Of a stretch of DNA of 43,443 bases, positions 1 to 8,121 are shown piece by piece. Positions within the stretch are counted from its first letter, which is position 1. Each line of letters opens with the position of its first letter. The stretch is from positions 1-43,443 of the forward strand of contig DOKQ01000097.1 of assembly GCA_003510215.1 (NCBI GenBank), read 5' to 3'. Source of the stretch: Erysipelotrichaceae bacterium (GTDB taxonomy: Bacteria; Bacillota_I; Bacilli_A; Erysipelotrichales; Erysipelotrichaceae). A program made the position numbers and the translations under genes. The notes beneath the pieces were generated by a model. The model ran no database searches. It worked only from the letters and a program-made list of their open reading frames with translations, and was not told where the DNA came from.

Positions 1-825
1 TTTAATGCTTCTTTATACTCGCCTTATGGGGTTGCAGGAGTTGAAACTCTTGGTCAGGAAATCATCGAACAGACTCGTAATCAATACCATAAAGATCCGT
101 CTGCAGTGATTATTACTCATGCGGGCGGTGGAAATGTCACAGCGACTGCAAGAGGTATCCAAAAGATGAAGGCAGATTCAGTGATTGTTGGTGCCAGTGT
201 GGATCTTTCGGGACTCTCGATGGCCAGTGACTATGATTTTAATCGAAAATCGTTTACCACCGGTCATACAGGCTTTGGATTTCCATTTGCACAAAATCCC
301 GATCGTTCGGATGTAGTCTTTTCAGCGGCTCGTCCACTGCGATATCTTGATCGCTATGTAACGGTCAAGCAAGGGGAAGTGTTCTATATCACGGAGGCAT
401 TGGCGAAACTTGAAGGTCTGGAACGGGGTCCGGCAGGAAACACCGCTTTAGCTGCTGCGTTTGTTTTAGCTCAGCAAATGAAAGAAGATGAACTGATTGT
501 GGTTCAGGAAACCGAGTATACCGGAGCAGGTAAGCATTTTAATGCCCAGCTCAGCTTCGCCAAGCATATGGGAATCCGGATTCGAGTGGGTGATCCGAAA
601 GATGAGATTGCGGGTGAGTCCATTGTGATTCCGGCACTTCCATCCTTGCTTCGCTATGATGAAGTGGATCTTGATAAAATGCGTAGATCCTATCTGAATA
701 ACAAGTTTAAAGAGATTTCTTCAGATGAATTGAGTGATGTTAACGTTGTATTCTTTATGGAAGAAACACGCTGTACAAAAGAGGAAATTATCCGCCAATG
801 GGAGGTTTTTTGTGAAAAGAAATGA
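1..825 (+). CDS. ortB: 2-amino-4-ketopentanoate thiolase, beta subunit (5' truncated by window)
   Basis: The frame is open from base 1 without an in-frame start that fits, so the gene begins upstream; 274 C-terminal residues are visible. OrtAB is a PLP enzyme that thiolytically cleaves 2-amino-4-oxopentanoate with CoA to alanine and acetyl-CoA, the last step of ornithine fermentation. The visible part has a glycine-rich HAGGGNVTATARG segment, compatible with the PLP phosphate loop of fold-type II enzymes, and a GPAGNTALAAAF segment. Identity rests mainly on recognising the family and on the downstream oraS, oraE and racemase genes. The PLP lysine must lie in the missing N-terminal half. The stop overlaps the oraS start by 14 nt, which suggests translational coupling. 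Confidence 0.88.
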   Translation, partial: FNASLYSPYGVAGVETLGQEIIEQTRNQYHKDPSAVIITHAGGGNVTATARGIQKMKADSVIVGASVDLSGLSMASDYDFNRKSFTTGHTGFGFPFAQNPDRSDVVFSAARPLRYLDRYVTVKQGEVFYITEALAKLEGLERGPAGNTALAAAFVLAQQMKEDELIVVQETEYTGAGKHFNAQLSFAKHMGIRIRVGDPKDEIAGESIVIPALPSLLRYDEVDLDKMRRSYLNNKFKEISSDELSDVNVVFFMEETRCTKEEIIRQWEVFCEKK

Positions 826-1177
826 CGATATTATAACAAGAGGTGCTCATCTTCAGCACCTTGACGACCAGCAGTTGAATGAGCGCTTCTGGGAGTTGAC
901 CAAACAGTTGGTTGACCCACTGCTAAAGCTTGCATCAACATCCACTTCACCGTCGATTGAACGATCTGTGGCTATGCGAATGGGAGCTAGCAGCATTGAA
1001 GCTACCCGTCTGGTCTTTTTAGCTCAGCAGCAAATGATCCTCGAATATGGCATTGGTCATTTTTTGTATTTTATCGCAAAGGCCACAAAACAATCGTTAC
1101 GTGAAGTCATTGTGGCTGCTCAGGATGAACTGTATTTTGTTGAGCAGTGCAAACGATTTAAGGAGGCGATGCAATGA
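812..1177 (+). CDS. oraS: D-ornithine 4,5-aminomutase, small subunit
   Basis: This is the small subunit of the adenosylcobalamin- and PLP-dependent mutase that turns D-ornithine into 2,4-diaminopentanoate. I chose the GTG at 812 because GGAGG lies 6 nt upstream and the resulting 121-residue protein matches the usual OraS length; the more upstream in-frame ATG at 734 would sit deep inside ortB. The protein is mostly helical, has no membrane segment and starts MKRNDD (GTG read as Met). It overlaps ortB by 14 nt and oraE by 4 nt (ATGA), as expected for subunits made in fixed ratio. Function is assigned from length, order and partner gene; the subunit has no catalytic motif of its own that I can point to. 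Confidence 0.9.
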   Translation: MKRNDDIITRGAHLQHLDDQQLNERFWELTKQLVDPLLKLASTSTSPSIERSVAMRMGASSIEATRLVFLAQQQMILEYGIGHFLYFIAKATKQSLREVIVAAQDELYFVEQCKRFKEAMQ

Positions 1178-3375
1178 ATATCCATGAAAAAATCGATATT
1201 GAGATGATTCTTGAGGATTTAGAGCATTATCGGCCAAAGCGAAAAGGGTGGGTCTGGCGTACTGCTTTGCCCCAAACCCTGGGGCCTTTTAAGTATAAGG
1301 ATACATCCGCAACCCTAAGTAACTTTCAGCCTTTACCGGCAGCACATTCATTTAAAAACATTGACCCTCAACCAAAAGCTGTGATCACAACCGAGATTGC
1401 CAGCGGTCGTTTTGAGGATGATATCCGTCGAATGAGAATGGCTGCATGGCATGGTGCAGATCATATGATGGTGATTCGTACGGCCGGTCAAAGTCATTTT
1501 GATGGGTTGATTGAAGGTACACCTCAGGGAGTTGGAGGTATTCCGATTACGCGCAAGCAATTACGTGCTCAGCGAAAAGCTCTGGATTTAATCGAGGAGG
1601 AGGTCGGACGCCCGATTAACTATCACTCCTATGTCTCAGGTGTTGCAGGTCCGGAAATCGCAGCCATGTTTGTGGAAGAGGGGGTCAATGGGGCTCATCA
1701 GGATCCTCAGTATAACGTACTGTATCGAAATATTAATATGGTCCGATCCTTTGTGGATGCAGCGAGTTCAAAAGCTATGATGGCCTATGGTGAACTGGCA
1801 CAGATTGATGGTGCTCACAATGCCAATGCGACTGCAGTTGAAGCTTGGAAAGTCACTCCGGAACTACTGGTTCAGCATGCCATCAACTCATACTTTTCTT
1901 TGCAATGCGGAATCAAAAAGGAAAATATCTGTCTTTCAAGTGTGCCACCAACGGCACCACCGGCACCCTGTATGCGACTGGATTTACCCTACGCACTGGC
2001 GCTTAGAGATTTGTTTAAGGATTACAAGATTCGTGCACAGATGAATACCAAATATATGGAGTCCTCAACAAGGGAAGCTACGGTAACCCATACATTGAAT
2101 CTATTACTATCGGTACTTACAAGTGCGGATATCCAATCGACGATTACACCGGATGAAGGTAGAAATGTTCCTTGGCACATCTATAATATTGAAGCTGTCG
2201 ATACCGCAAAACAGGTCTTTTCAGGTTTGGATGGTATCAAAGAATATGTGCAGATTAACCGCAATCATCCGAAACTGAACGAAGAGATACGTGAACTGAA
2301 AATCCGTGCCATATGCATGCTTGAAGAAATGCTTGAGGTAGGTGGATATTTTGAATCTGTTGCTCAAGGATTTTTCGTTGATTCAGGATTTTATCCGCAG
2401 CGCAATGGCGATGGGATTGCCCGTCCAGTAGACGGTGGCATTGCTGCCAATACGATTGTTTCTAAAAATAAACGTTACTTTGCACCTGTAGAGGCGGTAT
2501 TTGGATATAACAATGTGGAGCAGTACAATGTATCTTCATCAAACCCATCCACGGCTATCGGAGGATCCACCTTTACTCATCCTGACTGGATTCAGTACAT
2601 CGATGAACTGGATGAAAGTGACAATGTTTATCAGCGACTCAATGACACGAAGCCATATAGAAATACAAACACGATTCGACCTGAAATGGAATGGCTGGGG
2701 GATGGGGTCGTCCTTTTGACCATGATGATTCCTGCCAAAGAGGATATTGCGATCGCTGGAGCACTTTCTGTGGCCAAACACATGAATCTTCAGGAAGCGG
2801 AAGTGATTTCTACTGAAATTATGCAATTGGCTGAGGGAACACGGGTTGAACTCAAAGGAAAAATTGAATTTGATATTGATATGACGACACTTAAAATTCC
2901 TCCGAAGAAAGAAGTCCTATCGGATGAATTTTTGAAAGACTACCTAGCCAGGTATCCAATGAAAATCGTTGCGGGAACTGTTGGGGAAGATGAACATTCC
3001 GTTGGCTTGCGGGAAATTATCGATATTAAGCATGGAGGGATTGAAAAATATGGCATTGACTGCCTATATCTTGGCACATCCGTTCCTCTTGAAAAATGTG
3101 TGGATGCGGCCATCGAAAGTGATGCTCAGGCCATTTTGATTTCAACGATTATCTCACATGATGATATTCACTATAAAAATATGAAAAAGCTTCATGATAT
3201 CTGTGTTGAAAAAGGGGTTCGAGACCGATTTTTACTTATTGCCGGAGGAACACAGGTATCTCCGGAAGTCGCAGTGGTTCAGGGAATCGATGCCGGATTT
3301 GGTCGGAAGACGAAAGGAAATCACGTTGCGACTTTCCTAGTGAAATATCGGAAGGATGTGCCTTATGAAGGCTGA
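1174..3375 (+). CDS. oraE: D-ornithine 4,5-aminomutase, large catalytic subunit
   Basis: This 733-residue protein is the catalytic subunit carrying both adenosylcobalamin and PLP. The C-terminal Rossmann-type cobalamin domain (about residues 595-730) contains the base-off motif D606-x-H608-x-x-G611; H608 should ligate cobalt. A lysine, K619, sits 11 residues after that histidine. In the Clostridium sticklandii enzyme, as I recall it, the PLP lysine also lies 11 residues after the cobalt-ligating histidine, so K619 is the likely Schiff-base residue. The N-terminal two thirds should form the TIM barrel. The start ATG overlaps the oraS stop, with AGGAGG just upstream. The next gene, a GlmL-type ATPase, overlaps its end by 11 nt and probably reactivates this enzyme. 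Confidence 0.95.
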   Translation: MNIHEKIDIEMILEDLEHYRPKRKGWVWRTALPQTLGPFKYKDTSATLSNFQPLPAAHSFKNIDPQPKAVITTEIASGRFEDDIRRMRMAAWHGADHMMVIRTAGQSHFDGLIEGTPQGVGGIPITRKQLRAQRKALDLIEEEVGRPINYHSYVSGVAGPEIAAMFVEEGVNGAHQDPQYNVLYRNINMVRSFVDAASSKAMMAYGELAQIDGAHNANATAVEAWKVTPELLVQHAINSYFSLQCGIKKENICLSSVPPTAPPAPCMRLDLPYALALRDLFKDYKIRAQMNTKYMESSTREATVTHTLNLLLSVLTSADIQSTITPDEGRNVPWHIYNIEAVDTAKQVFSGLDGIKEYVQINRNHPKLNEEIRELKIRAICMLEEMLEVGGYFESVAQGFFVDSGFYPQRNGDGIARPVDGGIAANTIVSKNKRYFAPVEAVFGYNNVEQYNVSSSNPSTAIGGSTFTHPDWIQYIDELDESDNVYQRLNDTKPYRNTNTIRPEMEWLGDGVVLLTMMIPAKEDIAIAGALSVAKHMNLQEAEVISTEIMQLAEGTRVELKGKIEFDIDMTTLKIPPKKEVLSDEFLKDYLARYPMKIVAGTVGEDEHSVGLREIIDIKHGGIEKYGIDCLYLGTSVPLEKCVDAAIESDAQAILISTIISHDDIHYKNMKKLHDICVEKGVRDRFLLIAGGTQVSPEVAVVQGIDAGFGRKTKGNHVATFLVKYRKDVPYEG

Positions 3376-4705
3376 TTTACTGCTGGCAGAAATTGGCAGT
3401 ACCACAACCCTTGTCTTTGCGTTTGATTTAGTGGATCAACAGCTTATTCTAAAAGCACAAGGAGTTTCAGAAACAACTCAAGGTGAAACGTCAGTACTGG
3501 AGGGTTTAACAAAGGCCATTCATCATGCCTGTAGTGAAGGTATTGAGTATACACAGTTACATCTCAGTTCATCCGCTGCTGGCGGGTTATCTATGATTGT
3601 GGTCGGTCTGGTTAAGGATATGACCGTTAAAGCCGCAAGTGAAGCTGCACTTGGTGCTGGAGCAAACATCAAAGCCGTGGTTGTTGGAAAGCTGAGCGAA
3701 GATGATCTAGCGATGATTCAATCGACCCCATGTAATATTCTTTTGCTTGCGGGTGGAGTCGATTATGGTGAAAAGGAAACGGTGTTACACAACGCAACCA
3801 TGCTTGCACGCTTAAAACCATCATTTCCTATTATTTATGCTGGAAACAAAGTGGTAGCTAATCGAGTAAAACAGATTTTTGAACACGCAAAAACTGAAAT
3901 CTACGTGGTTGACAATGTTTACCCTACGATTGATGAGTTAGTAGTTGAGCCGGTCCGAAAGAAGATTCAGCAGGTATTTGAACGACACATTATTCATGCC
4001 AAAGGTATGAGTGAGTTGTCCTCCGTTGTTGATGGGCATATCATGCCAACACCGGCAGCTGTCAATACCTTGGCTGCCTTGATGCAACCCTGGTTGAAAC
4101 ATGTGATGGTGATTGATGTCGGCGGTGCAACGACCGATATTCATTCTGTCAACCCGGTTTCTTTACAATATAAACATCGTCAATTCTCTGTGGAACCGGA
4201 GGCAAAACGAACCGTGGAAGGTGACTTGGGTGTTTTTAAGAATCGCTATCATCTATATGATTCCTTATCATATAGTACGTATCCACGTTCTTTATTGGAT
4301 GATTTTGAGGCGATTACACTAACGGAAGAGCAAAGTCTACTGCGGGATGAACTGACGAAACATGCTGTGAAAACAGCCTTATTGCGACATGTAGGCAAAA
4401 TTAAGATTAGTTATGGATCTACAGGAAGAACGACGATAATCGATGGCAAGGATTGTACCAATATTAATACGATTGTATTAACAGGTGGTGCTCTATTGTA
4501 TCATCAGAATCCTGAAACTATGATTAAAGAAATTCTTGATACCTATCAGGGTCAATATCTGCTACCATCCTCTGATGTCTGTATTGTTAAAGATACAGAT
4601 TATCTCTGGTCAAGTCTGGGAGTTTTATCATTGAGCTATCCGGAAGAGGTCAAAGCATTTTTGAAAAAGCACTATCAGGAGGATTGGTTATGTATCCAAA
4701 ACTGA
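3365..4705 (+). CDS. GlmL/MutL-family ATPase, putative reactivase of ornithine aminomutase
   Basis: The protein (446 residues) belongs to the actin/Hsc70/sugar-kinase-fold family typified by GlmL (MutL) of the glutamate mutase operon. Two phosphate-binding signatures are visible: EIGSTTT at residues 9-15 and DVGGATTD at 251-258. A third Gly-rich segment near the C-terminus (LTGGALLYH) fits the adenosine motif. GlmL-type proteins accompany B12-dependent carbon-skeleton and amino mutases and are thought to exchange damaged cobalamin at the cost of ATP. Its position between oraE and the racemase gene suggests it serves OraSE; that role is inferred, not shown. I prefer ATG 3365 (MKADLLLAEIG) over ATG 3356, which lies directly against the AAGGA. 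Confidence 0.85.
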   Translation: MKADLLLAEIGSTTTLVFAFDLVDQQLILKAQGVSETTQGETSVLEGLTKAIHHACSEGIEYTQLHLSSSAAGGLSMIVVGLVKDMTVKAASEAALGAGANIKAVVVGKLSEDDLAMIQSTPCNILLLAGGVDYGEKETVLHNATMLARLKPSFPIIYAGNKVVANRVKQIFEHAKTEIYVVDNVYPTIDELVVEPVRKKIQQVFERHIIHAKGMSELSSVVDGHIMPTPAAVNTLAALMQPWLKHVMVIDVGGATTDIHSVNPVSLQYKHRQFSVEPEAKRTVEGDLGVFKNRYHLYDSLSYSTYPRSLLDDFEAITLTEEQSLLRDELTKHAVKTALLRHVGKIKISYGSTGRTTIIDGKDCTNINTIVLTGGALLYHQNPETMIKEILDTYQGQYLLPSSDVCIVKDTDYLWSSLGVLSLSYPEEVKAFLKKHYQEDWLCIQN

Positions 4706-5757
4706 GTATTGATTTAAGTAAATTGGATCACAATATCAAGACGATTTTAAAATTATGTGAATTCTATCATCTTGAAGTTGTTGGGGTAACCAAAGCGTTG
4801 TCGGGTCATCCGGATGTTGCTCAGACGATGATGGAAGCAGGTCTTTCAATTTTATCGGATTCCCGCTGTGAAAATCTATTGAAGTATCAGTCACTTCCAG
4901 TTAAGAAAATGTTATTGCGATTGCCTATGCTAAGTGAACTGGAAGATGTGGTCATGCTTGCTGATATTTCGCTGCATTCTGAAGTTGTGACTTTGAAAGC
5001 AATCAATGAAATCGCAAAGAATCTTCAGTTGATTCATGAAGTGATGATTATGGTTGATATGGGTGATTTACGTGAAGGGATTTTCTATCAGGAAGAACTG
5101 GATGCAGTGATTGAAACAATCAAACAATGCACCCATCTTCGATGTATCGGTATCGGAACAAATCTATCCTGTTACGGGGGATTAATACCTACCCAACAAA
5201 TCTTAACAAAACTGGTCAACTTGCAGCGGTATACAGTCAATCATTTGCCGAGCTGCAAGGTCATTTCAGGAGGGAACTCGAGTACGCTTCATCTGATGCT
5301 TACAGAAAAGACTTTGCCACCCATTACTCAGCTTCGTTTAGGGGAGTCGCTTTTTCTTGGTGTGGAAACAGCCTATGGAATGCGTCTAGAAGACACCTAT
5401 GATGATGTTTGTTTATTGGAAGCAGAGGTCATTGAGGTTAAACATAAACCTTCAGCACCCCAAGGAAAAATCGGACGTAATGCGTTTGGTGAGGTGAAAC
5501 AGTTTAAGGATGTGGGTGAGCGTTTTGTCTGTATCTGTGCTGTGGGGTTGCAGGATACCGATGTCACTATGACTCCATGCAATGAGGATTTGCGTATACT
5601 TGGGGCGAGTAGCGATCATCTTCTACTTGAAATAACCAATGGCAGCGACATTGCTGTAGGGGATATTCTTTCATTTAAACTCTCCTATGGAAGTCTTTTA
5701 AAAGCATCGACCAGTCCCTATGTGAATAAGGAAATGGTGAAATCCTTCTTAAAGTAA
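4690..5757 (+). CDS. orr: Ornithine racemase (alanine racemase-fold, PLP)
   Basis: A 355-residue PLP enzyme of the alanine-racemase N-terminal barrel family. The likely Schiff-base lysine is K35 in VVGVTKALSG. The operon context makes ornithine racemase the best call: it supplies D-ornithine to OraSE. The ATG at 4690 has AGGAGGA 6 nt upstream; the TTG two codons earlier is too close to that site. The start overlaps the GlmL-like gene by 16 nt. This gene ends the cluster. Family membership is firm; substrate specificity is inferred from neighbours, since related racemases act on other amino acids. Confidence 0.88.
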   Translation: MYPKLSIDLSKLDHNIKTILKLCEFYHLEVVGVTKALSGHPDVAQTMMEAGLSILSDSRCENLLKYQSLPVKKMLLRLPMLSELEDVVMLADISLHSEVVTLKAINEIAKNLQLIHEVMIMVDMGDLREGIFYQEELDAVIETIKQCTHLRCIGIGTNLSCYGGLIPTQQILTKLVNLQRYTVNHLPSCKVISGGNSSTLHLMLTEKTLPPITQLRLGESLFLGVETAYGMRLEDTYDDVCLLEAEVIEVKHKPSAPQGKIGRNAFGEVKQFKDVGERFVCICAVGLQDTDVTMTPCNEDLRILGASSDHLLLEITNGSDIAVGDILSFKLSYGSLLKASTSPYVNKEMVKSFLK

Positions 5758-5782
5758 GACGATCCGTGAAATCTATCCCTTG

Positions 5783-5810
5783 AAATACTTGTTTAATAAG
5801 TGTATTTTTT
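5783..5810 (+). terminator. Weak AT-rich hairpin plus T-run after the ornithine operon
   Basis: AAATACTT can pair with AA..GTATTT across a 7-nt loop with a 2-nt bulge, and six Ts end the element. It lies between orr and the pnp -10 box. The stem is short and AT-rich, so termination may be inefficient. Confidence 0.4.
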
Positions 5811-5811
5811 G

Positions 5812-5820
5812 TGATAGAAT
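5812..5820 (+). promoter_or_regulatory. pnp promoter, extended -10
   Basis: TGATAGAAT (TGn plus TAGAAT) lies 28 bp upstream of the pnp ATG. There is no good -35 at standard spacing, which fits an extended -10 promoter. Confidence 0.5.
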
Positions 5821-5847
5821 GATAAAGATAAATATAGAGGTGAAAAA

Positions 5848-8022
5848 ATGCTAAAAGAAGTATTTAAATTAGACTTCGCTGGAAGAAGTCTTTCTGTTGA
5901 AACTGGGGAAATTGCAAAGCAAGCCGGAGGATCTGTACTGATTCGTTATGAAGATACAGTCGTGTTATCAACAGCAACGGCAAGTAAGAATGCCAAAGAT
6001 CTTGATTTTTTTCCATTAACCGTGTTATATGAGGAAAAATTGTATTCAGTAGGTAAAATCCCAGGAGGATTTTTACGTCGTGAAGGGCGTCCAAGTGAAC
6101 ATGCCACATTAACCGCACGTTTGATAGACCGTCCATTGCGTCCACTATTTGCGGATGGATTCCGTAATGAAGTTCAGGTTGTCAACACCGTATTGTCGGC
6201 TGACAACGATTGCTCCCCAGATATGGCAGCCATGTTTGGTGCATCCTTGGCCCTGTGCGTCTCGGATATCCCATTCAATGGTCCAATCGCAGGTGTCAAT
6301 GTTGGCCGTATCAATGGGGAATTGGTGATTAACCCTACCGTTGAAGAAATGGAACGTTCAGATATTGATCTTATCGTTGCCGGAACTAAGAAGGCAATCA
6401 ATATGGTTGAGGCTGGAGCCAAAGAGGTTAGTGAAGAAGCGATGCTTGAAGCCATGCTTTTTGGACATGAGTTTATTAAGAAGCTTTGTGAGTTCCAGGA
6501 AGAAATCGCATCAAAAGTCGGTAAGGAAAAGCGTGAAATCAAATTGCAGGTAGTTGAAGAAACTCTTGACAAGGAGATTCGTGAACTTGCACAATCCCGT
6601 ATGGAAGAGGCCGTAAGAATCAAGGAAAAACTGGTTCGTTATGGTGCTATCGATGATATTGAAGCTGAGATGATTGAACATTTCAGTGCAAAAGAGTATG
6701 CTAGTGAAAAAATAAAGGATAAGACAATCAAACAAGTCAAGGAAGTTTGTCATGATATAGTTGCCAATGAAGTGCGTCGTTTAATCTCAGTTGAAAAAGT
6801 TCGTCCGGATGGTCGTGCGGTCGATGAGTTGCGTGCACTGAATTCACAAATTGATTTGCTCCCTCGGGTACATGGTTCCGCTTTGTTCACCCGTGGTGAG
6901 ACACAAATCTTATCCGTGTGTACCTTAGGAGCTATGGGTGATACCCAAATTATTGATGATTTATCCCTTGTTGAATCCAAGCGGTTTATGCATCACTACA
7001 ACTTCCCACCATATTCTGTTGGTGAAACAGGACGAATGGGTGCACCTGGCCGTCGTGAGATTGGGCATGGAGCTTTAGGTGAGCGTGCATTGGCTCAAGT
7101 TCTTCCTTCTGAGGAAGAGTTCCCATATGCAATCCGCTTAGTGGCTGAAACACTGGAATCCAATGGATCATCCTCACAAGCGTCTATTTGTGCCGGTTCT
7201 ATGGCGCTGATGGCTGCAGGTGTTCCAATTAAAGCGCCTGTGTCCGGTATTGCGATGGGTCTTGTGACCTGGGGCGATCATTACACGGTGTTAACGGACA
7301 TTCAGGGTATGGAAGATCACTTTGGGGACATGGACTTTAAAGTTGCTGGAACCAAAGATGGAATTACTGCCTTGCAGATGGATATTAAAATCGAGGGTCT
7401 GACGACTGAAATCCTGACGGAAGCTTTGGCTCAGGCTAAAACAGCTCGAGTATTGATTATGGAAAATATGCTTGCTACTATTGATACTCCACGTGAGCAG
7501 GTAAGTAAGTATGCTCCGAAGATGTTCTCAATGAAAGTGCCTGTAGATAAGATTCGTGAAATTATTGGTACCGGCGGGAAAATCATTAATCAGATTATCG
7601 CTGATTGCAACGATGTCAAGATTGATATCGAAGATGATGGACGCGTGGTTATCTATCATACGGATTATGAATCCATTCAGAAAGCAGCTAACATGATTGA
7701 AACGATCATCAAAGTTGCGAAAGTTGGAGAGATTTATGATGGTAAGGTTGTTCGTGTTGAGAAGTTTGGTGCATTTGTGGAATTATTTACAGGAACCGAT
7801 GGATTATTACATGTTTCCAAAATTGCTTGGGAACGAGTTGAAAATCCGGAAGATGTTCTGAAAATTGGAGATATTGTCAAGGTTAAAGTTGTTGAAATCG
7901 ATGATAAGGGTCGTGTCAATGTGTCTCGCCGTGACTTGCTTGAAAAACCTGAAGGTTTTGTTGAAGAGCCAAAACGTGAGAGAAAACCATTTGATCGCAA
8001 CCGTCGTCCAAAAAGAGATTAG
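5848..8022 (+). CDS. pnp: Polyribonucleotide nucleotidyltransferase (PNPase)
   Basis: PNPase degrades RNA 3' to 5' by phosphorolysis and takes part in mRNA turnover and DNA repair. The 724-residue protein has the full architecture: two RNase PH domains (about 1-230 and 315-550) separated by a helical linker, a KH domain with GTGG at residues 574-577, and an S1 domain from about 626 (GEIYDGKVVRVEKFGAFVEL). The second RNase PH domain shows GRREIGHGALGERAL and the active-site stretch GDMDFKVAGT (from G493). The tail is basic and Arg/Lys-rich (RKPFDRNRRPKRD). The start has AGAGGTG upstream. The gene is bracketed by its own promoter and a strong terminator; rpsO, its usual upstream neighbour, is absent. 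Confidence 0.98.
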   Translation: MLKEVFKLDFAGRSLSVETGEIAKQAGGSVLIRYEDTVVLSTATASKNAKDLDFFPLTVLYEEKLYSVGKIPGGFLRREGRPSEHATLTARLIDRPLRPLFADGFRNEVQVVNTVLSADNDCSPDMAAMFGASLALCVSDIPFNGPIAGVNVGRINGELVINPTVEEMERSDIDLIVAGTKKAINMVEAGAKEVSEEAMLEAMLFGHEFIKKLCEFQEEIASKVGKEKREIKLQVVEETLDKEIRELAQSRMEEAVRIKEKLVRYGAIDDIEAEMIEHFSAKEYASEKIKDKTIKQVKEVCHDIVANEVRRLISVEKVRPDGRAVDELRALNSQIDLLPRVHGSALFTRGETQILSVCTLGAMGDTQIIDDLSLVESKRFMHHYNFPPYSVGETGRMGAPGRREIGHGALGERALAQVLPSEEEFPYAIRLVAETLESNGSSSQASICAGSMALMAAGVPIKAPVSGIAMGLVTWGDHYTVLTDIQGMEDHFGDMDFKVAGTKDGITALQMDIKIEGLTTEILTEALAQAKTARVLIMENMLATIDTPREQVSKYAPKMFSMKVPVDKIREIIGTGGKIINQIIADCNDVKIDIEDDGRVVIYHTDYESIQKAANMIETIIKVAKVGEIYDGKVVRVEKFGAFVELFTGTDGLLHVSKIAWERVENPEDVLKIGDIVKVKVVEIDDKGRVNVSRRDLLEKPEGFVEEPKRERKPFDRNRRPKRD

Positions 8023-8033
8023 TCTATAAGCAG

Positions 8034-8058
8034 AAAGCTGGTTCGCCAGCTTTTTTTT
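8034..8058 (+). terminator. Rho-independent terminator of pnp
   Basis: Perfect 8-bp stem AAAGCTGG/CCAGCTTT with a TTCG tetraloop, followed by eight Ts. Confidence 0.93.
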
Positions 8059-8068
8059 CAAGGTTACT

Positions 8069-8097
8069 TTGTCTATCTGTTGTGGCTGTGATAAAAT
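8069..8097 (+). promoter_or_regulatory. Promoter of the pepV-murC operon
   Basis: TTGTCT and TAAAAT are separated by 17 bp, 24 bp before the pepV ATG and just after the pnp terminator. It is the only clear promoter I see for the seven overlapping genes that follow. Confidence 0.65.
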
Positions 8098-8121
8098 AAT
8101 AGAAGAAAAGGTGGTAATAAC

